DNA from: Phalacrocorax aristotelis
Taxonomy: Eukaryota; Chordata; Aves; Suliformes; Phalacrocoracidae
Direction: 5' to 3'
Length of the DNA: 64,000 nt
Assembly: GCF_949628215.1 (NCBI RefSeq)
Contig: NC_134276.1
Coordinates: 134,788,125 to 134,852,124, forward strand
Below, piece after piece: positions 35,901 to 48,184 of the stretch (positions are counted from its first letter, which is position 1; every line of letters begins with the position of its first letter). The notes under the pieces were generated by a model. That model saw only the letters and a program-made list of their open reading frames with translations. It searched no databases and was not told the DNA's origin. The position numbers were made by a program, and so were the translations under genes.

Positions 35901-38900
35901 AAGAAAAAACTTCTCCATAGACACTGGCATTCTGCTGTATTTTTTTTTTCCTCTCTCTAAAAAAAGTACTACACTAGTCACAACCCCATCTTGGACTGGG
36001 AAATTATATCCAAACTCCTCAAACTGTTTATTGTATTTCATTCCAACATTTCTGACTCCTTATTCTATCCTAGAAACTTGCCTACAGAACCAGATTTCAA
36101 GGTAAAACCCAAGACCTTACAGAACACATACTTAAACATTAATATAACCTCATGATCTTTCAGTAATGTAATCCTTTTCCCAAAACTCTCTAGACCTTCT
36201 CATTTCATTTTACTTAAGGACTTGACCTGAGAAATGCCACATGCTCAGTTCTCAGATGGGAGCGGAGCACACACAGGACAAGATCAGACTGCTTCAACTT
36301 TAAAAGTCAACTTTTGGAAGAAGCATGAATGCCCAAATTTAAATTTACAAACCCATACACACATAACTTAGTGTCTCTTAGTCAGATGTTGAAGACTTCA
36401 TTGCTTCTGTTAAAGTCAACTCTATGTTCCTGGGCACTTACAATAATTAGGCTATTTACTTAGGTACCTAAATGTGGTTTTTAAAGTCTAATTTTAGGTG
36501 TTCAGGCTTAACATTCTTAATGCAAACTCTTAAAGACATAGCACTTTTGTTTACATGTGTCTATAAAGTACATTGTACTTTTATAAAGACAAATAATACT
36601 CTTTTTTATTTTATGGATACTTTTGTATTAAACAAATGGTACAAAACAGCTGCACTATTCCACCTCAGAGGAAGCTGCATTTTTGCCTGTGATGAACATT
36701 TGATGTAAATACCATCATCACAGTGAAGAGCAATGCCCTCTAAAAATTATTCACTTCCTTAAATTTATCAGTATGTCATAGCTTTTGTATAGCTGTGTTT
36801 TAGACTATGAGATCTTCAGAGCAGAGTTTGTCTTAATTCTGTGTTTCCAAGTCAGCACCAAATGCCCTGTCAGCAATTAACAAATAAATAACAATTACTC
36901 TACAGCATAAGACTTTCAGCCTTGTATGTCTGCAATAAATATTTAAGGCTCAGGCAGCAAATACAAAATCTTAATCTTTATCATTAATAATGAAGAAAAA
37001 AAACATTTCATATACAGAAAGATAATTGTGAGAGAGCAGAATTTTGTAAGGCTGGCATATATATTCTGTGAAATGCCCTGGCATCCATCAGAGCCAAAAG
37101 CACTTGAAAAATGTCAAGTCATTACTGTGAGGAAGGGGGCAGTGCAAGGTAAATTAACCTCAAGAGCATGAAAAGTCAGTTACCCCCTTGAATGTACAAA
37201 GGCCAAAATGCCTCAGTTATCTCTTCCCTTGTGCTACATAACACAGCTGTACCCAAAATAGGCTGATTGCATAACTAAAAGGCAACAGGTAAGGAGGGCA
37301 TCTAACAGTACCCCCAGAACGTATGTATGCTTCATGGTTCAGCCTTCCCTTGGAAACAGGCACTTTCTGAAGCTACAGATAACTGCCAAAATGGGGAATC
37401 ACTATGGAAGGACCTGGCATCTTTTGTCTGATCTTGCTAGCAAATTACACTAAGGAGTTCCTCTTCAGGGACTCCCTGTTAACCACTCTGCTCCCAAATG
37501 GATTGCAGAGGGTTCCTGTCCTGGCCAAGGACCCTTTGATCTTGGATTTCCTCACTGCAGAACAGAAACGGGAATATCTCAGGTGAGAGAGCCTCGGGCA
37601 CGATTCTTCTGCTACGGGAACCTGCTTTGGCTTCATTTGAGATTAAGTCTCCTTCGGACTTGATTTCTCAGGAAATCACCACGTTAGTGTCAGAATACTC
37701 ATTTGCGACTGGAAATTAACTGCCTCATTTACAAAAAGCAGCCAGCTTGGCTCACTATGGCACTAGCGTTAGGATTCATATTCCTAGCCCCTGAACACAG
37801 AATAAAACACAGATGAAGGCTGGTGGCAACAGAATGGCTTCTTTTGGCTTTCAGAGCAGGTTCCGCTAGCTCTGAAATCCACTGTCAGAATTTTCATTTT
37901 CAGACCCCTGAGCACCACAGAACCCACTCTCAAGGGCACTCTTTCCAGAATTCATCCCACAGCCCCTAGGTACATTAGCACACACATCTTGGAGTACTAG
38001 CACTGGGATCTGTATGTTCAGCTCCCGAGCACAGCAAGGTCTGCATCGCACAATGATTTTATTCCCACAGTTACAAGCATAGTAAGACCCACATGGAGAA
38101 CAACTGACACTCCAACCCCACGGGTGCATTCTTGGACATTAGCCCTACAAATCACTGCTCCTGTCTCCTCAACACTTTTTTTTTGGCCAGTATTATCCTT
38201 TTCAATGACCCCTAAATGACAGAAATTAATTTCACACCAGTGATGACAAAGGCTGAGTCCAGAATGAATACACCAGTGAAAGAAAGTAGAAGGGAAAGGG
38301 CAGAGAGGTTTCTTACAATTAAATAGGGCTAAGGTCTGCAATAAGCTATATAGTGAGGGGAAGAATCAGGTCAATTCCATATAGTATATAAGGGAGTTAA
38401 ATGAGAAAGATGGAGAAAGACATGCAGAAAAAGAAGGCTGGGCAGAGGTTCAGAAAGAGAGAGGAAATATTAAAAGGAAAGCACATACAGTGAGAGAAGA
38501 GACATGGAAAACAAGGACAGAAGGCAAAAGAGAAGGACAGCTAGGAACAGAGAGGTGATATAATGTGGTCACTCACTCTGTCTGGAAGATTTTCTGGAGG
38601 GAGGTGGGTTATCTTCAGAGCTGATTTCTGGGGTGCTGCCCTTCACACCCCTTCTCTGAGACTCATCCTCAGAGTGTTGCTGTCAGCTACTCCAAGAGCT
38701 TCTTCAAGAAATATTTTGAGGGCGAAGGGATTGTGGATGAAATCAGGATCTTGAGTATTAAAACAATCTGCTTGGGATTGTCAGTCCCATAAAACTGCTG
38801 GTTTTATCCCAGGATGGATATCCTCTCTCCCTTTTGGCAGCTAACTGCTAAAGGGGTGTTCCCCTAGGAGACAGCCTTTTCACCAATTGTCAGATTATTT

Positions 38901-39589
38901 CAGGGATCAATTCCCCCAACCTCCCCCTACCTGTCAACCTCTCTTTCCTCTAGGTGCAGCTTGTCCTTAAGGGTGGGCAAATCTCCTTCTCTGAAAAAAT
39001 TCTTACTATCTCTGCGGATAATTAACAGCAAAATCTGCTATTTCCTTTCCCTGTAAGTGGGAGATGTGTCTTCTCTTCTTGCACAGGATATTTGAAGAAA
39101 ATGCTCTTGAGATTAGGGGCTGAGGGATCTTCCCTGGGATGAAGGAGGATGAGGTCAGTGTTGGAAATTACCTTTATCTCCAGTGGTTAAGAGCAACTGC
39201 AAAAGGAAAGAATATCTAAATCTGCCTCTCCTTTCTCTGCCTTGCTTTGCTTTCTCTGCTGCCTGCTGAGCAGATGTAAATAATTAAAATTACTAGGTAA
39301 GTATCTTGAGCTCCTGCCTATTTCTGTCTTGGGGACTGCCTCTTTTTGGCATACGCGGTTTCTTCTGTGAAGACTCCCCTGTTACTACCTGGTCTGGGGA
39401 AGAGCTGTCTCCTCTGCTAGGGGAAGGAATTTCCTCAGTAGCAGGGGGAGCAGGCAGTAAGGGTTATTCTCGCAACCCTCAGAAACTGGGGTCTGAGAAC
39501 ACCTCTCCCATAAAGGGGTACTGAGGGAGCTCCAGGAGGCTCTATTCCACAGCAAGAAAGAGCAGACCTATTTCTAGTTACCACGGCAA
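23988..39589 (-). other. FOXJ2: FOXJ2 5'-UTR intron (inferred), no coding exon seen
   Basis: About 15.6 kb of AT-rich sequence lies between the acceptor of the first coding exon and the upstream CpG island. Short open frames match nothing known. It contains simple A-runs (for example near 26139 and 33976), a CA-rich stretch near 27069 and one MIR-like SINE (33480-33665). Extra noncoding exons of FOXJ2 could lie here unseen. Confidence 0.55.
33480..33665 (-). mobile_element. MIR-like SINE
   Basis: Plus-strand text matches the reverse of MIR: GACAAATGGGAAGCTGGGCA, CAGCCTAAGGTCAGCCAGC, GGAGTGGCAGAACCATG, ACGGGTCTCCCAAATCCCAG and CCAGTTCTCT. It is diverged, and its left border is approximate. 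Confidence 0.7.
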
Positions 39590-40660
39590 AGTGCGGGGGG
39601 CCTCTGCCCACCCTTGGGCTCGTTAGTGGGGAAGGGGGCAAATGTTAAGGTCCCCCACCGGGTGCGGAGAAGGGGGCTGGCAGGCGGGTGCGCCCCGGCC
39701 TGCCAGCGGGGCGGGGGCGGCGAGGGGCCGCCGGGGCGTCCCCCCCGCCGGGAGCGAGGCTGCCTAACGGGGCGTCCCTTCACGGCTGTGGGTGGGGCGG
39801 GGGGCGGCGGGTAGGGTCTCTCCCCCACCCCGACAGGCTACGGGGGTGTCCCCCCACCCCGGCTGCCCGGAGGCCGTCCCTGGCTTCCCCCCAGGCCCCA
39901 GCTCCTCTTGCCCGGGCCCGGCTACCACGGGAGGCCGCGGCGGCTCACGGGCCTGCGCGGGGCTGAGCGGCCGCCTTCGCCGCCTTCCGCCGGGCCTCGG
40001 CTTCGTCCCCGGGAGGCTCCCCGGGCTCCGGTGCGGGGGGGGGGGGGGCCGGCCAGGCGGCGCTGAGTCTCTCCAGGCCCCGCCGCTCCTGCGGCTGCTG
40101 CTCCGGCTGCTCCGGGCTGCGGCTCCACTGCAGGCCCCAGCTCCGCCCCGGCCTGCGCTCCGCCTCCCCCGGCTCCCCCCAGCCGCGGCCGCCCCCGCCT
40201 CCCGGGGTTAAGGAGGCGCGGGGCTGGGGGAGCTGTGGCTGTCTTGCGGGGACTGCGGCTGCTCTCTCCGGAGGAGGGAGACCCCAGCAGCACCGGGGAG
40301 CCTTGGCGCCCCGTCGGGACCGACCGGGGCCGGGGCGTCCCCCGGCACCCCTATCCCAACCTGGCCCAGGGGCTCGATTCACCCCGGAGGTGGCCACCGG
40401 CCGGGGGCCCTCGCCCCTCAGGTCGCTGCCAGCAGCAGGTTCTCGCCACTCCCCCCGTCGTCGTCGGCAGCTGTTGTGCCACCCCTGCAACAGTCGCTAA
40501 CCCGCCCGGCGGTTGCCTTCTCCGGCCGCAGGGCGATCCCCGGGGTCGCCACCCCCAAATGGCCGCCTGCGCCTGGGCCCGGGCCTGGCAGCCCCTGCCA
40601 CGGGGCAGGCTTGCTGCCCTGGGTGACCTGTTCTGCCTCTGCCAGCCGTGCAATGGTTGT
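39590..40660. promoter_or_regulatory. CpG island, probable FOXJ2 promoter
   Basis: Dense CpG and GC-rich sequence here is the first island upstream of FOXJ2 on the minus strand. Transcription toward lower coordinates is inferred from FOXJ2 needing an upstream noncoding exon. A possible donor on the minus strand is GTGAGC at 39948, but no AG precedes it, so the exon 1 boundary is not assigned. Both strands carry long open frames of the kind GC-rich DNA always gives. A G14 run at 40035-40048 is a likely sequencing or indel hotspot. Confidence 0.7.
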
Positions 40661-43019
40661 CCCATTTCAGCCCAGGATGCTCAGAGTCGTCTACCACCCC
40701 ACAAAATTAAAATCTCCATCTCTCTTCCCTCACGCCTTGTATTTGGCAATAACCTATCACAGTTACCTCTCCAAACCTTAAAGACACGTTTCTGCCACAA
40801 CCCCATTTAACAGTCTCATCATTATCTGTTCAACGTATTGCCAAAACCATATAGAAAACCATGAATTATATAGCGTTGTCCTGCTTTCAGCCAGTTGGCT
40901 GAAAACTGGGAGTCTCATGTTGGCCTGTCATAAGGCTAGTCTTAGGATGCAGACCAAGGCATCCATTATTTTACAACATTAAAGAGGACTGAGCAGTGAA
41001 GAAAACTATACAGATCAAAAACTCCAGAATGTGTGTGTGAGAAAGAACAGGAACTGCTTGGGATCCCCCTACATCTGAGGCCAATGTCATAGACAGGCCG
41101 CTTCTGCATGGAAATCCAAAATGCACAGTCATGAAACAGCCTCCGTTAGGGTCCCTACCCCAGTTATCTGAAAGACTCCTTGTGTTTAATAATCTCTTCT
41201 TTCTGTGGGTAGTTTCACATTTGCATCCCTCCAAATGCTAACACTACTGCAAGGGTTGGTCTAGAGGATAGGACTCATGCTGGGAGAAAATGGCATTTTC
41301 TGAGTAAAATAATTTCTTTTTTTTTTTTTTTAATTGTTCTGATAGTAGAGGGGGTGTTGCAAGCCTTGCTTCTTTCGCAGGACTTAGCTTGCCGATGTAC
41401 CTGCACTGACTCCTTGCATTCCTTCAACAGCTCAAAAGCTATGCCAAAGTCCCATGCTTTTATTTCAATAAGTCACAAGAACAAATACTCAACCTCTATG
41501 CTTTCAGGATGATTTGTGTCCTTTTCTCCCACACCAAGCCTTTCCTCTGCTCCTATACCAACAGGTCTGGCCGTAGCTCTTCTCCCTGTGCTACTACCTA
41601 TCAAGAAGCATTTCATGCCCCTTTTCCCATATTATTAATATTATCTCATTACCGATCCCATTACAGTGTTCCTAATCATTACCAAGGGCCAACATTCATC
41701 TCTTTCTCTCCCACCTCCGCAGGCCACGGCAGAGCTCTGTCCTATTTTGTCCTTTCCCCCAGCCTTGCTCCAGTCCTGGGTATACAGCTTAGCTCCAGTT
41801 CCCTTGGCCTTCTGCCACTCCTTGGACTTCTCTTTGGGCTAGGTGGTCTTTGGGTCTCCCTGCTATTCCCACACCAAGTTCTCTGGTTCTCCTCTAGATA
41901 GGATTTTTGTCCATACTGTGCACAGGCTCCTCTTGATTCTACTGAGAGAGAAGGCAGAAGCATCATTGTGCTGGGAGGCACTTGGTGGTATCTGTGAGTT
42001 TTTTGATCTATAGCCAGCTGCAGAGGTGTTAGAAAACTGCGGTCGGACTCGACACATGCCAGGCACCTGATGTGCGATCCCCATTTATTTTTCCTTTGGG
42101 TTTTCAGGATCCTCTCCACCAAATGAATGTCTGAGATAGTCTCTGCTTTTTATAGACACAACAACAACAACAACAACAAAGATGTATCTAACTTACTCTG
42201 CTACTTGAAAGAACAGAAATACAAAAATGCCATCCAACACAAAAAAAAGCCCTTGGGAGGCAGGCCAAAGAATCAGCATTGCAGAAATGCACAGAAGTGA
42301 ATGGATTGTGATCCCATTATCATATTTAGCATTCAGAGAACAAAAAGACCTATTCCAAAGCCTTTGCAAGCTAAGTAGAAGATAGGGGCCAGCAGATGGA
42401 GGCATGGAAAAAAAAGTAAACCAGTCACCATGTAACTTATTTTTACATTACATTCAACATATTTTATCCTTTTCCCACTTTTTCAAGATGCCACTGGCTT
42501 TGTGCATGACTGAATAGTTAATATTTGTCTAGGAGGGAAAGCTATGAATTTTGACAGATGGATAGCGGGCAGTTGGGGCTTCTGGTATCCAGGAAGGTGT
42601 AGGAGGTGGCTTTGTTTTTTGGCAGTTAGGACACTGAAACTTACAATACTCGGGAAGGAATTATCTTCCACATCCTGGCTGAAAGGCTGTTCCTTCCATT
42701 TTGTAACTGGTAATAAACAGGCACCTCAGCGATCCAGTGTAACACACAGGTATCCTGATTATTTTCCTCCCTGAGCAAGGTTTGGTGGTTGGTTTGTGGA
42801 GTTTCTTCAAAACCTCTTACCCAGGAAAATATTCCTTTTTATGTATTTGTGTGTAAATACGTATGTAAAATTTACTTTAGTTGCTCACGTTACATCCCCT
42901 GTATCACTCCTTAGAAGTACTATATGAAAATTATGTATCTGCCCCCCTTTCAGGGTAGCCACATGTAACGATGTGTCTTAGATGATCAAGAGGCTAAACC
43001 CGGTGCTTTAAACATGTGT
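40661..43019. other. Inter-island stretch, no gene seen
   Basis: This is ordinary AT-rich sequence with a T-run near 41317-41331 and an AAC microsatellite near 42158. A good minus-strand donor (AGAG then GTAACT) occurs at 40766, but no exon can be tied to it. Confidence 0.5.
42158..42179. repeat. AAC trinucleotide microsatellite
   Basis: About seven consecutive ACA/CAA units are uninterrupted. Confidence 0.9.
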
Positions 43020-44560
43020 TATGGGCCTTGCCTACAGGAAAGGCTACGTGCCCCACGCCTCTGCCAGCGACGGCCGGACCTGCTGGGGGTTCCAGAAGCC
43101 GGCCCAGCCTCGGACACTTGCCCAGGCACAGGCTTCGCCTCCCGCCGCCGTCCCCTCGGTGGAATGGCTCCTCGCCGCGAAGCCTCATGCGCGGGGCTCC
43201 TACCTCCCCGCGCATACAGCCTGGGGCGGCCTCCCCCTCCGCCCGGAACCCCGGACTGAGGGCAGCGCGGGTCAGCACCCCCGAGGGGAGCCCCGCCTGG
43301 CAGCAGAGACGCCGGGCAGCCCCGCACGCCGCCCTCATACCGCGCAGCTCCCGCCTGGCGCCATGCCGGCCACCGTTACAGCCCGGGCAGAGGCCGCACG
43401 TCCCGTTCCCGCCGGCGGCGACGGACGCCCTCGGGAAAGGCGGGGCGGGGCGGGGCAAGGCGGGCCGGGCCGGGCCACCTTAAGAGCGCGAGGAGCCTCC
43501 GCAAGCTGCGGCCGGGCGGCCCCGCCCCGCCCCGTGTCGGATCCAGCCTGGGAACGTGTGGCGGGGGAGCGCGCCTGCCCGCTGCGGGGCCGCCCTGTCC
43601 CGGGGCCGCCGTGAGACCCCCGCGGGGGGCGGGGGCGCTCGTGGGCGGCCAGCCGCAGGGGCAGCTCTCCCTGGGTGGGGGCGCGGGCGCCTGGCACGAC
43701 CCTTTCCCCCCCCGCCCCGTCCCACTAACGCCTTCAGTCCGTAGCGCCCATTGGCGGGAGGCGGGGGCAGCCGTAGCCCGCAGTCCACTGTCTGGTTGGC
43801 TCCTGCCTCCATCCATCAAAAGGCGACGGCACAGAGGAGCGTTTGCCTTTCTGATTGGCCGTGGCTCGAGAGAAGATGTGCCAGACGGGAAGGGAGGAGT
43901 AGCTCCCATTGGTCACTCCCAGCGTGTCAGTCAAATGAGTCACAAAGGGCCGCGGGGCGCAGGCAGGGGGCCCCGGCGGCAGGGCTGTTTGTCGAAGTGC
44001 GCAGAGGTCACTTCCTGTCCGTGGCCGGCGATTTCCGGCTAACTCCGCGGCCTGAGGCGGGCGTCGTTGTCCTCTGGCCGGCGCATGCGCAGCGGGTGTG
44101 GCGGTGCTTGGCCACACTTCTGCCGCCGCACTTCGCGCGTTGAGTCACGTCACGTCGCAGACGGTGGCCGGGCGGGCGGCGCGGGACCGCCTCCCGCACG
44201 GGGCTGCCCGCGCGGCAGGTGCGGTGGCCGTGGGCGGGCCTCGAGGGTCGGCGCCGCGCCCCGCCCCGCCCGGCCCGGCCCCGGCGCTCCCGCGGGAGGC
44301 TGCGGCGCTGCCGCCAGACGGGGTCAGCCGGGCTGCGGTGGCGCCGTGCGGGGGAGACCCTTTCTCCCGGTCCCGCCGCCTGCAAAATGGCAGGAAGGGG
44401 CTCCATGTTGTCTGTTGCAGCAGCGCCCACGGGGGAACTGCGACGTTTGCGAGCGGAGCGGGGCTGTGACTGGCTGCGGGGCTTTCAGGCGCCCGCGCTG
44501 GGATCCTCGTGCGTCTGTTCAAACGTAGCGTGCAGCGCTTGGGTGGGTAGCGGTGACCAT
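43020..44560. promoter_or_regulatory. Second CpG island with NF-Y array, NRF1 and AP-1/CRE-like sites
   Basis: This GC-rich island lies 2.4 kb beyond the first. It holds CCAAT boxes in reverse (ATTGG at 43750, 43854 and 43908, with a weaker GTTGG at 43795). AP-1-like TGAGTCA occurs at 43936 and 44141, the latter followed by CACGTCAC. The NRF1 palindrome GCGCATGCGC lies near 44082. A YY1-like AAAATGGC is near 44385. No TATA box is seen. A plus-strand donor (CAG then GTATGA) at 44665 and a minus-strand donor (GAG then GTAGGA) near 43203 would allow spliced transcripts either way. No known protein is encoded. It may be an alternative FOXJ2 promoter or that of a noncoding RNA. Confidence 0.7.
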
Positions 44561-47500
44561 ACATGGGGGAGCGCAGCATCCGTCTTGCTCTCGTAGTTGA
44601 GCTCATGCGACTGTAGATGGGAGTAAAAGAAGCCGTTGAATTTAATTTAGTCACTTGCCCAGCAGGTATGACTGAATTCACAGGGTGAAATGCATCCTTT
44701 TCCCACTTAAACTCTGCTTGTGTTCTCAAAAATGGAGCATGTTTTATCTGTTACAGCCATGCCTGCTAAAGGGGTGTGCTGGTGTAACCCTGCCAGGTTA
44801 CATTACAAAATCGAATCGGCTCTGCTCCAGGGGTTTTAGTCACTGGGAAAAATAATGTAATATTTTGGGTGGACAGAAACCCTTCTGTCTCTCACCGCCC
44901 ACAGAAGTACAGTTTCCACGTGGTCTATCCTGTCTCTGCCATGGTCCCATCCCTCCTTTCAAATAGGACCCGCAACTATACAAACCCTTCCCTGAAACCC
45001 TCAGAAGTCTAAAATGGGGACGTTGGCCATGCTTTCAATACAGATTGTTTTTTTTCAAAAGAAGGGAAGTCCCAGCCTTCACTTCTTAGTGACTGATAGT
45101 TTGCTCTTTGTTTCCTCCAAGCCTGACTCTGTGCAGGCTCCAAGCCATTGCATGTAGTTTTGATAGTAATTTTTCAGGTTACGGTAGCGCTTCAGTGTGC
45201 TCTGAGGCAGGTAGTTCTGTGAATTGCAGAACTAACAAAGCCTGGTTCCTTATCCGTTTTGGTCTCATAATTGGATTCTTTGACGACTGATAAGGCACAA
45301 GTTCTTACTGAAGCTTTTCCCCTAATGGTGCATTTGTAATGACTTTTTTCATTCTGGTTCTCTGATGCCTTTTAAATCTTTGGTTTGTACCATGACCTTT
45401 CCCTCTGCAAGGACAAAAATAGTCTTTCTCCTGTATTTGGTCTCTTATTTTCATGAACCCTACACAAGTTCTTGGCTTTTTAGATCTCTGCAAGGGACTT
45501 TTATTCTTCTCATAGCTTTATAGCAAAGTTTTAAACCTGGGTCACTTGCTTTTCCCTTGATCTTTCAGACAGTGGCTAGTGGCTGTAGGTAGGTGTCAGA
45601 ACAGAGCAGGGCTTATTCCCAAGGATCGTGAGCAGAAGGAGACTGCTCCTGTGCCTGCCCAAGGTCAAATGCCCTATTTGAAAGCGAGACATGCCATCAT
45701 ATCTTAGGTAAATGCTTTCATTACCCAGCTTTGAATAATCGGAGGCGGTAGCTTTTTTAAGGTTTATTTTCTTGAAGCTCTTCCTCTTTGTGTGATTAAA
45801 TATTCACAGAGACAAAACCAGATGGATTATAAACCCCTGTCTTCAGGATGTTGAATCAGTATATGGGAGATACCAGGGAGATACAAAATTGACAAATACT
45901 GCAAAATACTTAATTGCGTGTTCAGGCTGTGACATCTCTGACAGAAAGCAATGTGGGGAGGCAGGAGTTGGGATCCAGATCTCCCACAAGCTGGGGAAAA
46001 TGTTTTAACCATGATGGGCTTGGTCTGCCCCAGCCCTTTCTATGGGTTCCCTGTGGCTGAGATGTGCACTGAGTGGGCCTCCAGGAGCTATGCCTTCTAG
46101 ACAGATTGGTGGGGGAAAATCATACGTAGGAGTCTTGTTCTGGAGCTTCTGTTCAAGCTGAAAAGCTTGGAGGGTGAAGTCAGAGCTGACAGAGTCAGCA
46201 AGCACTTACATGAGAATAAGGAATACTTAAATGCAGACTCCTCTGTGATTTCGGTGCTTGTAAGGCTAGGGAGCAGAGGACCCCTGGGGCTGAGATTCCT
46301 GGCCGTCATGGTCTGGCAGACAACGGTGCCAAGGCCTTCTGAAACATTTTCAGTGGCCTAGGGTCTTCTGTGCTCTATTCTAGCAGGCTTGGATGATGCA
46401 AAGGAGCTTTCTTGGGAAGAGAAGTGGGGTGTCAGTGTATGAAGTGAATTTGTTCTACATACGTTTTCAATTCATGCTGTTTTTCCTTAGTGTAAAACAT
46501 CTAAAAAGTTTTGCACGAGAAAATTATTTGCTGATAATTGCACTTTCCTGACTCAGAAGGTTTACGTAGTATTACTACGTTAAGGATTATATCTCACAAG
46601 TGAGATGTTTCAGTAGTTAGACAGGCAAACTGGTAATGAATATCAGATTCTAGGGTCCAAAAGCTCACAGAGGTACTCTTATGCATGTTACATTACTATA
46701 GGCTCAATGAGTACAAAGCAAAATGCAGCAAAGTTATAGAGTGATTCTCTGCTAAAAGGCTGTATGTGAAAACATACCTTCTTGCTTGGCAGTTAAGATG
46801 CTTGGGTGCATTCTGACTAATCTTCTGACTTGATGGGCTGAAATAATTTTTACTGTTTTTCTTGCTTGTCAGATCTGCAGAATTAAAATAACTGAGAGAG
46901 GAAGCTGGATACTGCTCCTTCCTGAACTGAATTGACAAAATTGTATTCTAAGTTTCAAGTAGTTATAGTGAATAAACAACAAAAAAACTTACTAGCTGTC
47001 CTTAAAGGAAAAACCTGTTTTGTGCATTCAAGTGTGGGTCTTTGTATTAGGCAACAGTGCCAGGGAAGGAAAGCTGTGGTCACATCCCAGGACTGGCAGC
47101 TAGGAAGGCTCTGTCTGCCTGTAAGTGCAGACAGAAGTTGCTGTGAAACAGTAAATGCAGAACCACCTCAAGTCACTTTTTAAAGAGCCCCTACACTTCA
47201 CAGACATTGAAGCACAGTAAGTCTGATTAACAGTCTGTGTGTCTACCACTTCAAAAGCAGATGGTGTGAAAATGTAGACAGGATATAAAGTTTGATCGCA
47301 GTAGCTCATGAGCAGTTCATGCCATTGCATTCTGACTGAGAAGCAGACATCAGAGCTAATAGTAAGATTAAAATCCTTAGAAGTGCTGTGGATACCTATG
47401 ATATCAGCAATAATGATAGTCTCGGATGACAGGCATTCCTGTGGATCAAAAGGAATACCTGTGTGACTTAAGTTATAATTTCTGAGAAATGGGGAATCAT

Positions 47501-48180
47501 GCAATAGGTTCTTCAAAATTTACAGTAGGGAGTAGCTTGAATTTGCAGCATGTAATAATTAGAAGGGAAGCTAGAACACGGTGTGAGAACATGGAAGCCT
47601 GTGAAAGAATTAGTGGATGTGTTGGATCAAGGGAGATTAAAGAGGACAATCAAGAAAAAAAGTTTGCTTTTTCATATCCACCTTCAGTTTTGAGGATGTG
47701 GGAGGCTTTTATATTCTTGTCCTGCGTCCATTCTGTTTTTTATAATGAAGTAGCTTTTGGAGATTGAGATGTCATAAGGAGAAATGTTGGACCAAACTAA
47801 TAATTTTAAAACATAATATGGCATACGTCCAAGAATTCCAGAGAACTTAAAGTGAGAAGTAGTTTGGCACCTTGGCTTCTTGGGTTAGGAAAATAGGTGG
47901 TCTCTCATAGTAGGTCTCTCATGGTCTCTGCATTGGTACCAGAGCATCAGGGGAGACAATACAGGCTATAACCACAATTTAAAAAAAGGTGCTAGGGATG
48001 AAGCAGGGAGTAATAGTGAAACTTTTATCTCTTTCTTGAAAGCTGGTTGGAATGATAATTTAAAATATGTCAAAGCACATGGAAGACTGTGATAACCAAG
48101 ATGAATTCTTTAAGCAAAGAGTATATCATAAATCCCTCTCTGTTTTCTGGATGTGTCAATAAAGAAGTTAATAAAAGAGA
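44561..48180. other. Intergenic: no gene seen
   Basis: This is AT-rich sequence without recognisable exons. The only repeat noted is the MIR-like SINE at 45940-46018. Confidence 0.5.
45940..46018 (-). mobile_element. MIR-like SINE fragment
   Basis: The plus-strand block AGGAGTTGGGATCCAGATCT, then CCCACAAGCTGGGGAAAATG and TTTTAACCATGATGGG, resembles the reverse of the tRNA-derived head of MIR, with its B-box region and the TTAACCACT end. It is short and diverged. Confidence 0.5.
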
Positions 48181-48184
48181 AACA

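Noticed and set aside
37404-37586. 60-residue plus-strand open frame ending at a consensus-like donor (TCAG then GTGAGA)
   Set aside because: No homology was recognised, and an isolated donor in a long intron is common by chance.
39792-40490. Long open frames on both strands in the CpG island near 40 kb, including one of about 180 residues
   Set aside because: They are GC-rich, low-complexity Pro/Arg/Gly/Ala translations without family resemblance, expected by chance where stop codons are rare.
43014-44729. Many overlapping long open frames in the second CpG island
   Set aside because: They have the same compositional cause; none shows a domain, homology or a convincing start and splice setting.
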